From the NCBI GenBank assembly GCA_020852955.1, contig JADYZW010000059.1:62001-126000 (forward strand): a stretch of 64,000 bases of DNA, written 5' to 3'. Within the stretch, counting starts at the first letter, position 1. Each line of letters starts with the position of its first letter. The translations under genes and the position numbers were made by a program. The notes under the pieces were generated by a model. That model saw only the letters and a program-made list of their open reading frames with translations. It had not been told where the DNA came from and searched no databases. This document shows positions 54,662 to 63,796 of the stretch, in pieces. The stretch is from Deltaproteobacteria bacterium (GTDB lineage: Bacteria; Desulfobacterota; Binatia; UTPRO1).

Positions 54662-56388
54662 CAGCAGGCGCCGCAGACACGGCAGGTGGTCACGTCGCAC
54701 GGCATCGTCTGGCGCTCGGCCCGCGCCCGCTCGCGCTCCACCCAGAGGAAGCGTTTGTGCAGGTGGTGGTCGAGGACGTCCCACGGCAGGATCTCGTCCG
54801 CCGCGTAGGCGCGATGCGAGAAGAGGCGCGGATCGACGCCGCCCTCCGGCGGCTCTCGCTCCCAGGCGCGGAGCACGCTCCACCAATCGCCGCCCGCCGC
54901 GTGGATCGCGAGCAGCAGGCGCGACACGCGACGATCGCCGCGCGACAGGACGGTCGCCCAGTACGCCTCGCGCGGCGACTCGACGTCGATGTCGACGCCG
55001 CGAAGCCGCCCGACCGCGCGCCGGAGCCCGCCGATCTTGACCTTCAGCGCGCGCAGGTCCTCCATCGGCTCCCACTGGAACGGCGTCCAGGGCTTCGGGC
55101 CGAACGGATTCACGGAGAGCTTGATCTGCTGCACCCGGCCCTCGCGCCGGAAGCGCTCGCCGATCTTGCGGCTGAGCTCGACGATGGCCTCGACGTCTTC
55201 GGGCGCCTCGGTGGGGAGGCCGATCATGAAATAGAGCTTCATGGCGCGCACCCCGGCGCCGACGAGCCAATCCGCCGCGCGCAGGATCTCGGGCTCGGTC
55301 AGGTTCTTGTTGATGACCCGCCGCAGACGCTCCGAGCCCGCCTCGGGCGCGACCGTGACGCTCTGGTTGGCGCTCCGCCCGAGCGCGCGTGCGAGACGCT
55401 GCGTGAGGACGTCGGCCTTGAGCGACGACGGCGACGCGCGTCCGCCGGCGGCGGCGACGCGCTCGCAGAGGCTCGCGACGCCCGGCACGCTCGCCATCTC
55501 CGCGCCGACGAGGCCGATCGTCGAGCGATGCGCGAGGCCCTCGTCGATCGCGGCCGCGAGCGCGCCGACACTCCGGTGGCGGATCGGGCGGTACATGTAG
55601 CCGGCGGCGCAGAAGCGGCAGCCCCACTCGCAGCCGCGGCTCGCCTCGACGAGGTACATGTCGCCGAAGACGGCCTCGGGAGCGAGCACCTTGCTCGCCG
55701 TCGTGAAACGGTCGAGGTCGGCGACGAGGCGACGCGTGACGACCCCCGAGCCGGGGCCGCGGTACGCGACCGAGGCAATCGTCCCGTCGGCCGCGTACGC
55801 CACCGTGTAGCGATCCGGCCGGTAGGCGCCGCCCACCTCGGCGATCGCGTCGAGCACGCCGTCCCGTCCCATCCCGGCGTCCCGCGCCGCGACGAACTGC
55901 GCGAGCAGCTCGGGGATCATCTCCTCGCCCTCCCCGACGAAGAACGCATCGAAGAAGTCCGCGATCGGCTCGGGATTGAGGAACGTGGCCGGTCCGCCGC
56001 AGAGCAGCAGCGGCCCGCCCCCCCGCCGCTCCTCGCGGAGCGGCAGCACGCCGGCGCCCGCGAGGATGTCGACGACGTGCAGGTAGTCCGTCTCGAAGGA
56101 GATGGAAAAGGCGACGATCTCGAAGTCACGAAGGCGCTTCCCGCTCTCGAAGCTCACGACCTCGCTGCCGCGCTGGTCCGCGTCCGGCAGGAACGCGCGT
56201 TCGCAGCGCACCCGCGGATGCCGGCTCAGGATCTCGAACACCGACTGGAACCCGAGGTTCGCCATGCCGACCGGGTAGGTATTGGGGTAGACGAGACAGA
56301 CCGACACGTCGCCGCCGCCGCTCGGCGCGAACAGGAAGCGCTCCTGCGCTCGGCGCTCGCGGTTGCGATCGCGAAGGGAATCCGGCAT
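54661..56388 (-). CDS. B12-binding-domain radical SAM protein
   Basis: 575 residues from ATG at 56388. The N-terminal half looks like a cobalamin-binding Rossmann domain (VYPNTYPVGMANLGFQSV, LCGGPATFLNPEP, FVGEGEE). The radical SAM core follows with C253-x3-C257-x2-C260 in RGCEWGCRFC, then SVTVAPEAGSERLR and LYFMIGLPTEAPEDV. The C-terminus ends with a Cys-rich CDVTTCRVCGAC, possibly an auxiliary Fe-S site. This resembles the TIGR03960-type family; the substrate is unknown. It is head-to-head with pirin. Confidence 0.85.
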   Translation of the reverse strand: MPDSLRDRNRERRAQERFLFAPSGGGDVSVCLVYPNTYPVGMANLGFQSVFEILSRHPRVRCERAFLPDADQRGSEVVSFESGKRLRDFEIVAFSISFETDYLHVVDILAGAGVLPLREERRGGGPLLLCGGPATFLNPEPIADFFDAFFVGEGEEMIPELLAQFVAARDAGMGRDGVLDAIAEVGGAYRPDRYTVAYAADGTIASVAYRGPGSGVVTRRLVADLDRFTTASKVLAPEAVFGDMYLVEASRGCEWGCRFCAAGYMYRPIRHRSVGALAAAIDEGLAHRSTIGLVGAEMASVPGVASLCERVAAAGGRASPSSLKADVLTQRLARALGRSANQSVTVAPEAGSERLRRVINKNLTEPEILRAADWLVGAGVRAMKLYFMIGLPTEAPEDVEAIVELSRKIGERFRREGRVQQIKLSVNPFGPKPWTPFQWEPMEDLRALKVKIGGLRRAVGRLRGVDIDVESPREAYWATVLSRGDRRVSRLLLAIHAAGGDWWSVLRAWEREPPEGGVDPRLFSHRAYAADEILPWDVLDHHLHKRFLWVERERARAERQTMPCDVTTCRVCGAC

Positions 56389-56456
56389 CGAGCCGGCGAG
56401 TATAGGCGGCGCCGGACCTGTTGACGAGCGCCGACCCCGCGCGCATGGAAGGATCC

Positions 56457-57155
56457 ATGCTTACGGTCCGCAAGGCGCACGATCGAGGCCACGTCGACTT
56501 CGGGTGGCTCGACACCCGGCACACGTTCTCGTTCGGGGAGTACCGGGACCCGCGGCACATGGGATTTCGCGCGTTGCGCGTCATCAACGAAGACGTCGTT
56601 CGCGGCGGACGCGGCTTCGACACGCACCCGCACCGCGACATGGAGATCGTCACCTACGTCCTCGAAGGCGCGCTCGCGCACGAGGACAGCATGGGGAACG
56701 GGTCGCTCATCCGTCCCGACGAGGTGCAGCGCATGAGCGCCGGCACCGGCGTCACGCACAGCGAGCGGAACGCGTCGGCGTCCGCGCCCGTGCACCTGCT
56801 GCAGATCTGGATCCTGCCGGCGGCGACCGGCGCCCCGCCGAGCTACGAGCAGCGCGCCTTTCCTCGCGCCGAGAAGCTCGGCCGCCTCCGCCTCGTCGGC
56901 GCAGCCGACGGCCGCGACGGCGCGGTGACCATCCACCAGGACGTCGCGCTCTACGCCTCGGTGCTCGAGCCCGGGGCCCGGGTCACGCACACGTTCGCGC
57001 CGGGACGGCACGCGTGGGTGCAGGTGGCACGCGGACGGGTCGCGGCGAACGGCGCGAGGCTCGCGGCGGGCGACGGCGCCGCGGTGAGCGACGAACGCGA
57101 GCTCGCGATCGTCGGCGAGGAGCCGAGCGAGCTCCTGCTGTTCGACCTGGCCTGA
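56457..57155 (+). CDS. Pirin family bicupin
   Basis: 232 residues from ATG at 56457; MEGS at 56445 is an alternative. Two cupin domains. RDPRHMGFRALRVINED, FDTHPHRDMEIVTYVLEGAL (HxHxxxE metal site), TGVTHSERN and LLQIWILP are the pirin motifs. Family members bind iron; some have quercetinase or regulatory activity. Single gene, divergent from the radical SAM gene and convergent with motB. Confidence 0.92.
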   Translation: MLTVRKAHDRGHVDFGWLDTRHTFSFGEYRDPRHMGFRALRVINEDVVRGGRGFDTHPHRDMEIVTYVLEGALAHEDSMGNGSLIRPDEVQRMSAGTGVTHSERNASASAPVHLLQIWILPAATGAPPSYEQRAFPRAEKLGRLRLVGAADGRDGAVTIHQDVALYASVLEPGARVTHTFAPGRHAWVQVARGRVAANGARLAAGDGAAVSDERELAIVGEEPSELLLFDLA

Positions 57156-57195
57156 TCCGGGTCGCGCGCGTCCGCGGACGGGAGCCGCGAACGCC

Positions 57196-58077
57196 TCACA
57201 CCGGCGGCGTGCCAGGATCGATGATGCGCGGCGCGACCGGCGCGCCGCCGAAGCCGGCCGACGCCGGCCCCGCCGGCTCCTTCTCGGTCTTCTCGCGGCG
57301 GGCGAGGATGCTGAGGCGCCGGTTCTCGTCGGCGAGCGGGTCGGCGGCGTTCAGGGGTTTCTCGGCGCCGTAGGCGCTGATGCGGAGGATCTGGCTCGGG
57401 CGGATGCCGGCCTGCTCCAGCACCGCACGCGCGTTGTTCGCGCGCTCGAAGGACAGGTCCCAGTTGCTGAGCCCCGCCCCGGCGGCGAACGGCCGCGCGT
57501 CGGTGTGGCCGCCGATCTCGATGTGGTTCGGCAGCGTCTTGAGGTGGCCGGCGAGCTCCTTCAGGAGCGCCACGAGCTCCGGCTTCAAGGCCGAGCTGCT
57601 GAGGTCGAAGAGGAGGCCCTTGCGGCCGCTCGCGCCGGAGTCGACGATCTGGATCTCGAGCCCCTCGGACGTCACCTCGACGCGGACGTGGTCCTTGATC
57701 GTGCCGAGCTCGGGGCCGCGTTCGAGCGCCTCCTGGATCTCCTTGGCCGAGCCGCGCAGCGCCTCGAGCTCCTCACCCACGCCCTGGACGATCGTGAGCG
57801 CCGCCTCGAGCGGCCGCTTCTCCTCCGTCCTCGCGTTCTCGAGCTTGTCGCCGAGCATCGAGCCGCCCGACTGCACGCCCGCGTTCCGGAAGTAGCGCGC
57901 CAGCTCCTGGCGGAGCTTCAGGTCGGCCTGGGTGAGGAGCCAGAGGACCAGGAAGAGCGCGAACATGCAGGTGATGAAGTCGGCGTACGCGACCTTCCAG
58001 GCGCCGCCGTGGTGACCGCCGTGCCCCTTCTTCTTCTTCCACTTGACGACGACCTGGGGCTGGGTCTTGGCCGACAT
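57196..58077 (-). CDS. motB: MotB-like flagellar stator protein
   Basis: 293 residues from ATG at 58077, overlapping the motA stop by one base. A basic N-terminus (VVVKWKKKKGHGG) leads to one membrane helix with AYADFITCMFALFLVLWL; Asp33 is the conserved ion-channel aspartate. After the plug region the C-terminal OmpA domain has IEIGGHTDARPFA, NWDLSFERANNARAVL and ENRRLSILA, which anchors the stator to peptidoglycan. With MotA it forms the ion-driven torque generator. The Lys/His-rich start suggests a proton-type stator, which is inference. Confidence 0.93.
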   Translation of the reverse strand: MSAKTQPQVVVKWKKKKGHGGHHGGAWKVAYADFITCMFALFLVLWLLTQADLKLRQELARYFRNAGVQSGGSMLGDKLENARTEEKRPLEAALTIVQGVGEELEALRGSAKEIQEALERGPELGTIKDHVRVEVTSEGLEIQIVDSGASGRKGLLFDLSSSALKPELVALLKELAGHLKTLPNHIEIGGHTDARPFAAGAGLSNWDLSFERANNARAVLEQAGIRPSQILRISAYGAEKPLNAADPLADENRRLSILARREKTEKEPAGPASAGFGGAPVAPRIIDPGTPPV

Positions 58078-58937
58078 CAGGCGCTCTTCAGGCTCCGCAC
58101 CGCCTCGTCGAGCTCGTCGCTCGACGGACGCGCGCTCGCGAAGATCGCCTTGCGCGCGAACTCGACGGCCACGATCGGCGAGGTTCCGCGCTGCGACGCG
58201 ACCACGCCGTCCTTGATGCACCGCAGGTACTTCGCCGCTGCCGCGCCCTGCACCTCGATGTTGGTCGCAATCGGGTTCAGGATGCCGTACGACAGGAGCA
58301 CGCCGAGAAACGTTCCGACGAGCGCCGCGGCGATGTGATGGCCGATCTCCTCCGGCCCCGCGTCGAGCGAGCCCATCGTCACGATGATGCCGAGCACGGC
58401 GGCGACGATGCCGAGGCCCGGGAGCGCGTCGCCCGTCTTCTGGATGAGGCCGACCGGGATCATGTGCTCCTCGTGGTGGGTGTCGAGCTCGGTGTCGAGG
58501 AGCGTGTCGAGCTCCTCCGCCGACGCCGTGCCGTTCACGATCTGCTTCAAGGCGTCGCGCAGGAACTCGACGGCGTGATGGTTCTTCAGGAAACTCGGGT
58601 ACTTCGAGAAGATCGCGCTCTTGTCGAAATCCTGCACGTGCTCGTCGAGCGCCACGGCCCCGTTCTTCCGCATGAACTGGAAGACCTCGTACTGCATCTT
58701 CAGGAGGTCGAGGTAGTCCGACTTGCTGGGCGTGCTCGAGCCGAACGCCGCACCGATGCCCTTGCCGACGAGGCCGAGCGCCTTACCCGGCGCGGAGATC
58801 AACAGCGAGCCGACCGCCGCGCCGCCGATGATGATGAGCTCCCCTGGCTGGAAGAGGACGTGCATCGGCCCGTTGATGAAGGCGAACCCGCCGATGACGC
58901 AGCCGAGGACGACGACGATGCCGATGATCGTGAACAT
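58077..58937 (-). CDS. motA: MotA-like flagellar stator protein
   Basis: 286 residues from ATG at 58937. Four membrane helices with the large cytoplasmic loop (about 70-150). GLVGKGIGAAF, the PGLGIVAAVLGIIVTMGSLD helix with its conserved Pro/Gly, and ALVGTFLGVLLSYGILNPI are typical MotA. VFQFMRKNGAVALDEHV is in the loop. It is translationally coupled to motB. No other flagellar gene is in the window, so the motor genes lie elsewhere. Confidence 0.94.
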   Translation of the reverse strand: MFTIIGIVVVLGCVIGGFAFINGPMHVLFQPGELIIIGGAAVGSLLISAPGKALGLVGKGIGAAFGSSTPSKSDYLDLLKMQYEVFQFMRKNGAVALDEHVQDFDKSAIFSKYPSFLKNHHAVEFLRDALKQIVNGTASAEELDTLLDTELDTHHEEHMIPVGLIQKTGDALPGLGIVAAVLGIIVTMGSLDAGPEEIGHHIAAALVGTFLGVLLSYGILNPIATNIEVQGAAAAKYLRCIKDGVVASQRGTSPIVAVEFARKAIFASARPSSDELDEAVRSLKSA

Positions 58938-59037
58938 GCGATGTGCTGTGCGCCGCGCGCGGGACGCCCCGGCCGTGCGTACAGGTTCTCGGCCGGAGCG
59001 GGCCGCAACTTGAGCTGAAACGCCGGGGTGGCCGCCG

Positions 59038-59553
59038 TCAGGCCTCGGCGAGCGCCTCGAGCAGCGCGGCGGCCGCCGCCTTCCGATCGCTCAACACGAG
59101 CTTCGCGACCTCCCCGGATCCGAACGCGGCCTCGCCGAGCTCCGCGCTCGTGCACGCGACCCGGCACGCGACCACCCGGGGCCCGTGCGCGAGCACCAGG
59201 CGCTCCACCTGGCGATGGAACCGCTCCGCTCCGTCGGCACTCACCATCAGGACGCGGGACACGCGCGGCCCCTGCCGCCGGCGGATCTCCGCCGGCAGCG
59301 CCTCGAGCCCGCGGCGCTCGGCGGCGAGCGTCGCCCCGGCCGTTTCGAGGCCCCGCACGAGCCGACCGGACGCGCCGAGCGTCCCGAGCGCCGAACGAAG
59401 CGCCGCGGTCATGGGTACGTGCGCGACCGCGAGGGCGCCGCCGGCCCGGAGCGGTCGGACGTCCGCTTGCAGCGCGGCGCGCACCGCTTCGGCCCGCGGA
59501 CTCGCCTCGACGGCGCGCGGCAACCGCAGGTCACCGGCCGGCGGCGGTTCCAC
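59038..59553 (-). CDS. Protein of unknown function
   Basis: 171 residues from GTG at 59553. An alpha/beta layout of Ala/Leu/Arg-rich helices with short strands (GALAVAHVP, RVSRVLMVSADG, AKLVLSDRKA). Two cysteines lie in VVACRVACTS. No signal peptide or membrane segment. I do not recognise it. It lies 12 bases after the small zinc-ribbon gene on the same strand and upstream of motA, possibly one transcript. Confidence 0.6.
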   Translation of the reverse strand: MEPPPAGDLRLPRAVEASPRAEAVRAALQADVRPLRAGGALAVAHVPMTAALRSALGTLGASGRLVRGLETAGATLAAERRGLEALPAEIRRRQGPRVSRVLMVSADGAERFHRQVERLVLAHGPRVVACRVACTSAELGEAAFGSGEVAKLVLSDRKAAAAALLEALAEA

Positions 59554-59565
59554 GGTGTCGTGCGC

Positions 59566-59784
59566 TCAGCGAAACGGCGCGATCAGCTGCGTGCCGCAAT
59601 TGATGCAATAGGCGGCGAACGTCCGGCGCGCCTGGAGGTGCTTGGCGTCGTCGCAGCGCGAGGCCGCCCGCAGGCTCTGGTTCACGACGCCGCCGCACTG
59701 CGGGCAATGCGCGACGGGCGCGTTCGCCCGCCGGTGGTTCAGGTTCTCGCAGGACGGCGCCTGTCGTTTGCTCGGTCCGATCAC
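59566..59784 (-). CDS. Small zinc-ribbon protein
   Basis: 72 residues from GTG at 59784, three bases after GAGGAGGGG. CPQCGGVV and CINCGTQL supply four cysteines of a zinc ribbon; extra Cys and His residues lie near the N-terminus (SCENLNHRR). Likely a nucleic-acid- or protein-binding adaptor of unknown target. It sits between the ftsZ end and the unknown gene above. Confidence 0.65.
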   Translation of the reverse strand: MIGPSKRQAPSCENLNHRRANAPVAHCPQCGGVVNQSLRAASRCDDAKHLQARRTFAAYCINCGTQLIAPFR

Positions 59785-59978
59785 GTACCCCTCCTCGAAT
59801 GACGACGCCGCGCGCGCTCGGCGCGGGGGATCGCGGAGCCGACAGCCCGGGAAGGCACGCTCACGGCGATCGACGCACGCTAGCAGCTCCGCCCCCCGGT
59901 CTCAATGCGCGAAGCGCACCGCGGGCTCCCGGTCGAGGTCGTCCCAGACGACGGGGACGGCCCCGCCGCCAGACGCCA

Positions 59979-60009
59979 CGGGGCGCGCGAGCGATGCCCG
60001 CGCGCCCCG
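59979..60009 (-). terminator. 11-bp hairpin after ftsZ
   Basis: CGGGGCGCGCG at 59979-59989 pairs exactly with 59999-60009 around a 9-base loop, 22 bases beyond the ftsZ stop. No T-run. The rest of 59785-60031 shows nothing else that I recognise. Confidence 0.55.
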
Positions 60010-60031
60010 CGTCGCCGTCCGCCGCGTCCGG

Positions 60032-61300
60032 CTAGTCGGCCTGCTTGCGCAGGAAGGTCGGAATGTCGAAGCTCTCGTCGTCCTCGGGCACCGTGAGCGA
60101 GATCGGCTCGCCACGATCGCTCGCGCCGCTCGACCGCGTCCACATCGTGCCGTCGAGATCGTTGATCCCGCCGACACGGACCACCTTGCGAGCCATCGCG
60201 GCGGCCGACTGGGCCGCTTCACGGACCGGCTCGCGCGTGAAGGCGGCGCGGGGCGCCGGCGCCGACGGAGGGTGCTGGACGTGCGGCGCGGGCGAAAGAG
60301 CCACCGGCTGCGCAGCGGCGCTCGGCGGTCGCTTCACGTCCTCGCGCGGCTCGCCGAAACCGGTCGCGATGACCGTGATGCGGATCTGATCCGACATGGT
60401 CTCGTCGATGACGGCGCCGAAGATGATGTTGGCCTCGTCGTCGGCTTCTTCCTGGATCAGCGTCGCGGCCTCGTTGACCTCGTGGATGGAGAGGTCCGGA
60501 CCGCCGGTGATGTTGATGAGGACGCCGCGCGCGCCCTGGATCGAGACGTCCTCGAGCAGCGGGCTCGAGATCGCCTTCTGCGCCGCCTCGACCGCGCGCT
60601 CCTCGCCGCTCGCCACGGCGGCGCCCATCAGCGCCATGCCCATCTCGGACATGATGGTGCGAACGTCGTTGAAATCGAGGTTGATGAGGCCGTGGACGGT
60701 GATGAGGTCGGAGATGCCGCGAACGGCCTGGAGCAGCACGTCGTCGGCCTTCTTGAAGGTCTCGAGGATCGACGTGTTGCGGCCCGCGACCGCCAGCAGC
60801 CGCTGGTTCGGGATCGCGATCAGGGTGTCGACGTTGGCCTTGAGCTCGCGCATACCGTCTTCGGCCTGGCGTCCGCGCTTCTTGCCTTCGAAGTGGAAGG
60901 GCTTGGTCACGACGCCGACCGTGAGCGCCCCGAGCTCGCGGGCGACACGCGCCACGACCGGCGCGCCGCCGGTGCCGGTGCCGCCGCCCATGCCGGCGGT
61001 GACGAATACCATGTCCGCGCCCGTCAACACCTCGCGGATGCGCTCGACGTCCTCGGTGGCGGCCTTGCGACCGACCTCGGGATTGCCGCCCGCGCCCAGG
61101 CCCTTGGTGAAGGCGGTGCCGAGCTGGAGCTTCACGGACGCGAGGTTGTTCTTGAGCGCCTGCGCGTCGGTGTTGGCGGTCATGAAGTCGACCCCCTGGA
61201 GCCCCGCCGCGATCATCGTGTTGACCGCGTTGCCGCCACCCCCGCCGACGCCGATCACTTTGATCCGAGCGCCCGGCTGGACGCCTTCTACGTCTTGCAT
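60032..61300 (-). CDS. ftsZ: Cell division protein FtsZ
   Basis: 422 residues from ATG at 61300, 8 bases after AAGGAGG. It is the tubulin-like GTPase that forms the division ring. [18 protein letters not shown] (start of GTPase core), [12 protein letters not shown] (tubulin signature G-loop), [11 protein letters not shown] (T7 loop acidic residues) and the C-terminal tail [11 protein letters not shown] are all present. About 60 residues of linker, rich in Pro and Ala, separate the core from the tail. It is last in ddl-ftsQ-ftsA-ftsZ, with 195 bases between ftsA and ftsZ, so it may have its own promoter. Confidence 0.97.
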   Translation of the reverse strand: MQDVEGVQPGARIKVIGVGGGGGNAVNTMIAAGLQGVDFMTANTDAQALKNNLASVKLQLGTAFTKGLGAGGNPEVGRKAATEDVERIREVLTGADMVFVTAGMGGGTGTGGAPVVARVARELGALTVGVVTKPFHFEGKKRGRQAEDGMRELKANVDTLIAIPNQRLLAVAGRNTSILETFKKADDVLLQAVRGISDLITVHGLINLDFNDVRTIMSEMGMALMGAAVASGEERAVEAAQKAISSPLLEDVSIQGARGVLINITGGPDLSIHEVNEAATLIQEEADDEANIIFGAVIDETMSDQIRITVIATGFGEPREDVKRPPSAAAQPVALSPAPHVQHPPSAPAPRAAFTREPVREAAQSAAAMARKVVRVGGINDLDGTMWTRSSGASDRGEPISLTVPEDDESFDIPTFLRKQAD

Positions 61301-61495
61301 CACCCCACCTCCTTCAACCTGGAGAGGACGGCCACCGATCGAATCGATCGAGCGTTCGCTCTTCGGAGCATTGGCGCCGTCTTTCCCACCATCCCCACGT
61401 CCATGCCGCCGCCTCATGCCTCACCCCCTGTACCGCAATTCAAAATCGCTGTCACGCAATTTCGCCCCGCGTGATCGCGACGAAGCGCCGCACGC

Positions 61496-62725
61496 TCAAA
61501 AAAAATCCCGCAGCCACTCCTCCATGCGATGCCGGACGCGCCCGAGCAGACCGTCGGCGCGCGCCGCGTGCAATCGCACCGGCTTCCCGCCGTTGCTTCC
61601 CGCGAGGAGGAGCCCGATCGACGTCGCGTGGATCGGGCTCGCGACGAGGTCCGCGAGCGCGGAGACGTGGTGCGGGACCCCGATCCGCACCGGCAGACGC
61701 AACACCTGCTCTGCGACGTCGGCGATGCGATCGAGGAGCACCGTGCCGCCGACCAGCACGATCCCCGAGGCCAAGACCTCTTCGTATCCGGAGCGGATGA
61801 TCTCGCGGGCCACCAGCTGGAAGACCTCCTCGACCCGCGGCTCGATGATCTCGCAGAGGATGTGACGCGAGAGCACCCGCGGATCGCGATCGCCGACGCT
61901 CGGCACCTCGATCTCGACGTGGCGCTCGACCACCGCCGCGCGGGCGCAGCCGAAGCGCTGCTTGATCTTCTCGGCCTCGGCAGTCGGGGTGCGCAGCCCG
62001 GCGGCGATGTCGTTGGTGAGATGCTGGCCGCCGAGCGGCAGGCTCGCGGTGTGGCGGACGGCGCCGCCGTGGAAGATCACGACGTCGGTCGTCCCCGCAC
62101 CGACGTCGACGAGCGCCACACCGAGGTCTTTCTCCTCGGCGGTGAGGATCGCGTCGGCCGAGGCGAGCGCGCCGAGCACCACGTCGTCGACCACGAGCCC
62201 CGCCTGCTTGCAGCACTTCATCAGGTTCTGCGCGGCGGCGACCTGCGAGGTGACGATGTGGACCTTCGCCTCCAGGCGCACGCCGGCGATGCCGATCGGC
62301 TCACGCAGGCCGTCCTGGTCGTCGATGATGTACTCCTGCGGCAACACGTGCAGGACCTCGCGATCCGCCGGGAGCGCGACCGCACGCGCGGCGTCGAGGA
62401 CGCGGCTCAGGTCGCCCGCCGACACCTCGCCGTTGCGGACCGCGACGACGCCGTGGCTCGCGAGGCCGCGGATGTGCGCCCCGCCGATCGACGCGGTCAC
62501 GTGGCGGATCTCGCAGCCCGCCATCTGCTCGGCCTCGGCGACGGCCTTGCGGATCGCCTGCACCGTCGACTCGACGTGCACGATCACGCCCTTGCGGAGG
62601 CCGCGCGACGGCGCTTCGCCGAGACCGCACACCTCGATGCCGCGATCGCTCACCTCGCCGACGACGACGCACGTCTTCGCCGTGCCGAGATCGAGGGCCG
62701 CCACCATTCCGGTCCGCTTCCGCAT
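61496..62725 (-). CDS. ftsA: Cell division protein FtsA
   Basis: 409 residues from ATG at 62725. Actin-like ATPase that tethers FtsZ to the membrane. AALDLGTAKTCVVVGEV (phosphate 1), ALVDVGAGTTDVVIFHGG (phosphate 2), GIVLVGGTVLLDRI (adenosine motif) and a C-terminal amphipathic helix MEEWLRDFF are visible. Domain 1C lies around SASIGGAHIRG. It is 24 bases after ftsQ in the division operon. Confidence 0.96.
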   Translation of the reverse strand: MRKRTGMVAALDLGTAKTCVVVGEVSDRGIEVCGLGEAPSRGLRKGVIVHVESTVQAIRKAVAEAEQMAGCEIRHVTASIGGAHIRGLASHGVVAVRNGEVSAGDLSRVLDAARAVALPADREVLHVLPQEYIIDDQDGLREPIGIAGVRLEAKVHIVTSQVAAAQNLMKCCKQAGLVVDDVVLGALASADAILTAEEKDLGVALVDVGAGTTDVVIFHGGAVRHTASLPLGGQHLTNDIAAGLRTPTAEAEKIKQRFGCARAAVVERHVEIEVPSVGDRDPRVLSRHILCEIIEPRVEEVFQLVAREIIRSGYEEVLASGIVLVGGTVLLDRIADVAEQVLRLPVRIGVPHHVSALADLVASPIHATSIGLLLAGSNGGKPVRLHAARADGLLGRVRHRMEEWLRDFF

Positions 62726-62749
62726 CCCCCACCCCTCGCCTCTCGCGGC

Positions 62750-63796
62750 TCAGGCGCGCGCCCGCTTGCTCTTCGCGCCCGGTTGCCGCAACCGCACCAC
62801 CACCGCCGTCCCCACCGTCAGATCGATCTCGCGGATCCGACCCTCTCGCCCCCGGAAATCCCGCAGCACGCGCTCGAGGCGGGCGACCTTGGTCTTGAAT
62901 CCGCTCCAGCCGAACGTGAGCGCAACCCGTGGCTCGACGGGAAAGACGCTCACCCCACGCTCCCGCTCGATATGCACCTCCGAGACGCGGAATGGAAGCC
63001 CCGCGGCCTGCATGAGGTCGAGGACGCGCAGCGCCTGGCGGATCGCGTGGCGGGCGAACGGTCGCTCGTCGGCGACGATCGCCGCCTCGACCCCGGTCAC
63101 GAAGGGCAGCTCGATGGGGTCGCGATCGCCGACGCGGACGAAGGCGAGCCCGGTCGTGTCCACGTAGTAGAGCTCGTCGAGGTAGAGAATCGCGACCGGC
63201 TTCCGCTCGACGACGTCCACGACCAGGCGGCGCGGGAATTCGCGGCGGACGCCGGCGCGCCGGATCCAGGGGTGGGCCTCGAGCCGCGCCGCGAGCGCCT
63301 CGGGATCGATCCGCCAGAGGCTCATGCCGGGATGGAGGTCGACGCTCTCGAGGAGCGCGCCCGGCCGCACATGGGTCGTCGGCGTGATCACGATCTCGGT
63401 CGCGGCGAAATACGGGTGGTCGGCGATGGCGGCGGCCAGCCGCGAACCGTAGACCCCGAACGCACCGACGGCCACGAGACCGGCGACGCCCGCGACTGCC
63501 CACCCGATCCGCCGCGCCGCCCAGGTGTGCCGAAACGAGTCACCGTGAGCCCGTAGGGCGGTAAGCCACGCGACGGGATCAGGACGCGCGACCCGGAACG
63601 CGAAGGAGCGTCCGACGGACGGGAGAGTCGGGCGCGGGAGCCGCCCCACCCAACGCAAACGCCGGGTCGTCCACGCCTCGCGGCGCGTCCAGCGCGGCCG
63701 CGACGGTCGCCACGCGAGGAGTCCCGCCCAATCGAGGCGAGTGTCGCGCAGCACCGAGCGGCCGGCGCGGCCGCGCTTCGGCGCCGGGCGCTTCAT
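62750..63796 (-). CDS. ftsQ: Cell division protein FtsQ
   Basis: 348 residues from ATG at 63796, overlapping the ddl stop as ATGA. A long basic cytoplasmic N-terminus of about 100 residues is followed by one membrane helix (AVAGVAGLVAVGAFGVYG), the POTRA domain (YFAATEIVITPTTHVRPGALLES) and the beta domain with RRLVVDVVERKPVAILY. It links FtsB/L with the division machinery. The basic N-terminal region is longer than in E. coli. Confidence 0.95.
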   Translation of the reverse strand: MKRPAPKRGRAGRSVLRDTRLDWAGLLAWRPSRPRWTRREAWTTRRLRWVGRLPRPTLPSVGRSFAFRVARPDPVAWLTALRAHGDSFRHTWAARRIGWAVAGVAGLVAVGAFGVYGSRLAAAIADHPYFAATEIVITPTTHVRPGALLESVDLHPGMSLWRIDPEALAARLEAHPWIRRAGVRREFPRRLVVDVVERKPVAILYLDELYYVDTTGLAFVRVGDRDPIELPFVTGVEAAIVADERPFARHAIRQALRVLDLMQAAGLPFRVSEVHIERERGVSVFPVEPRVALTFGWSGFKTKVARLERVLRDFRGREGRIREIDLTVGTAVVVRLRQPGAKSKRARA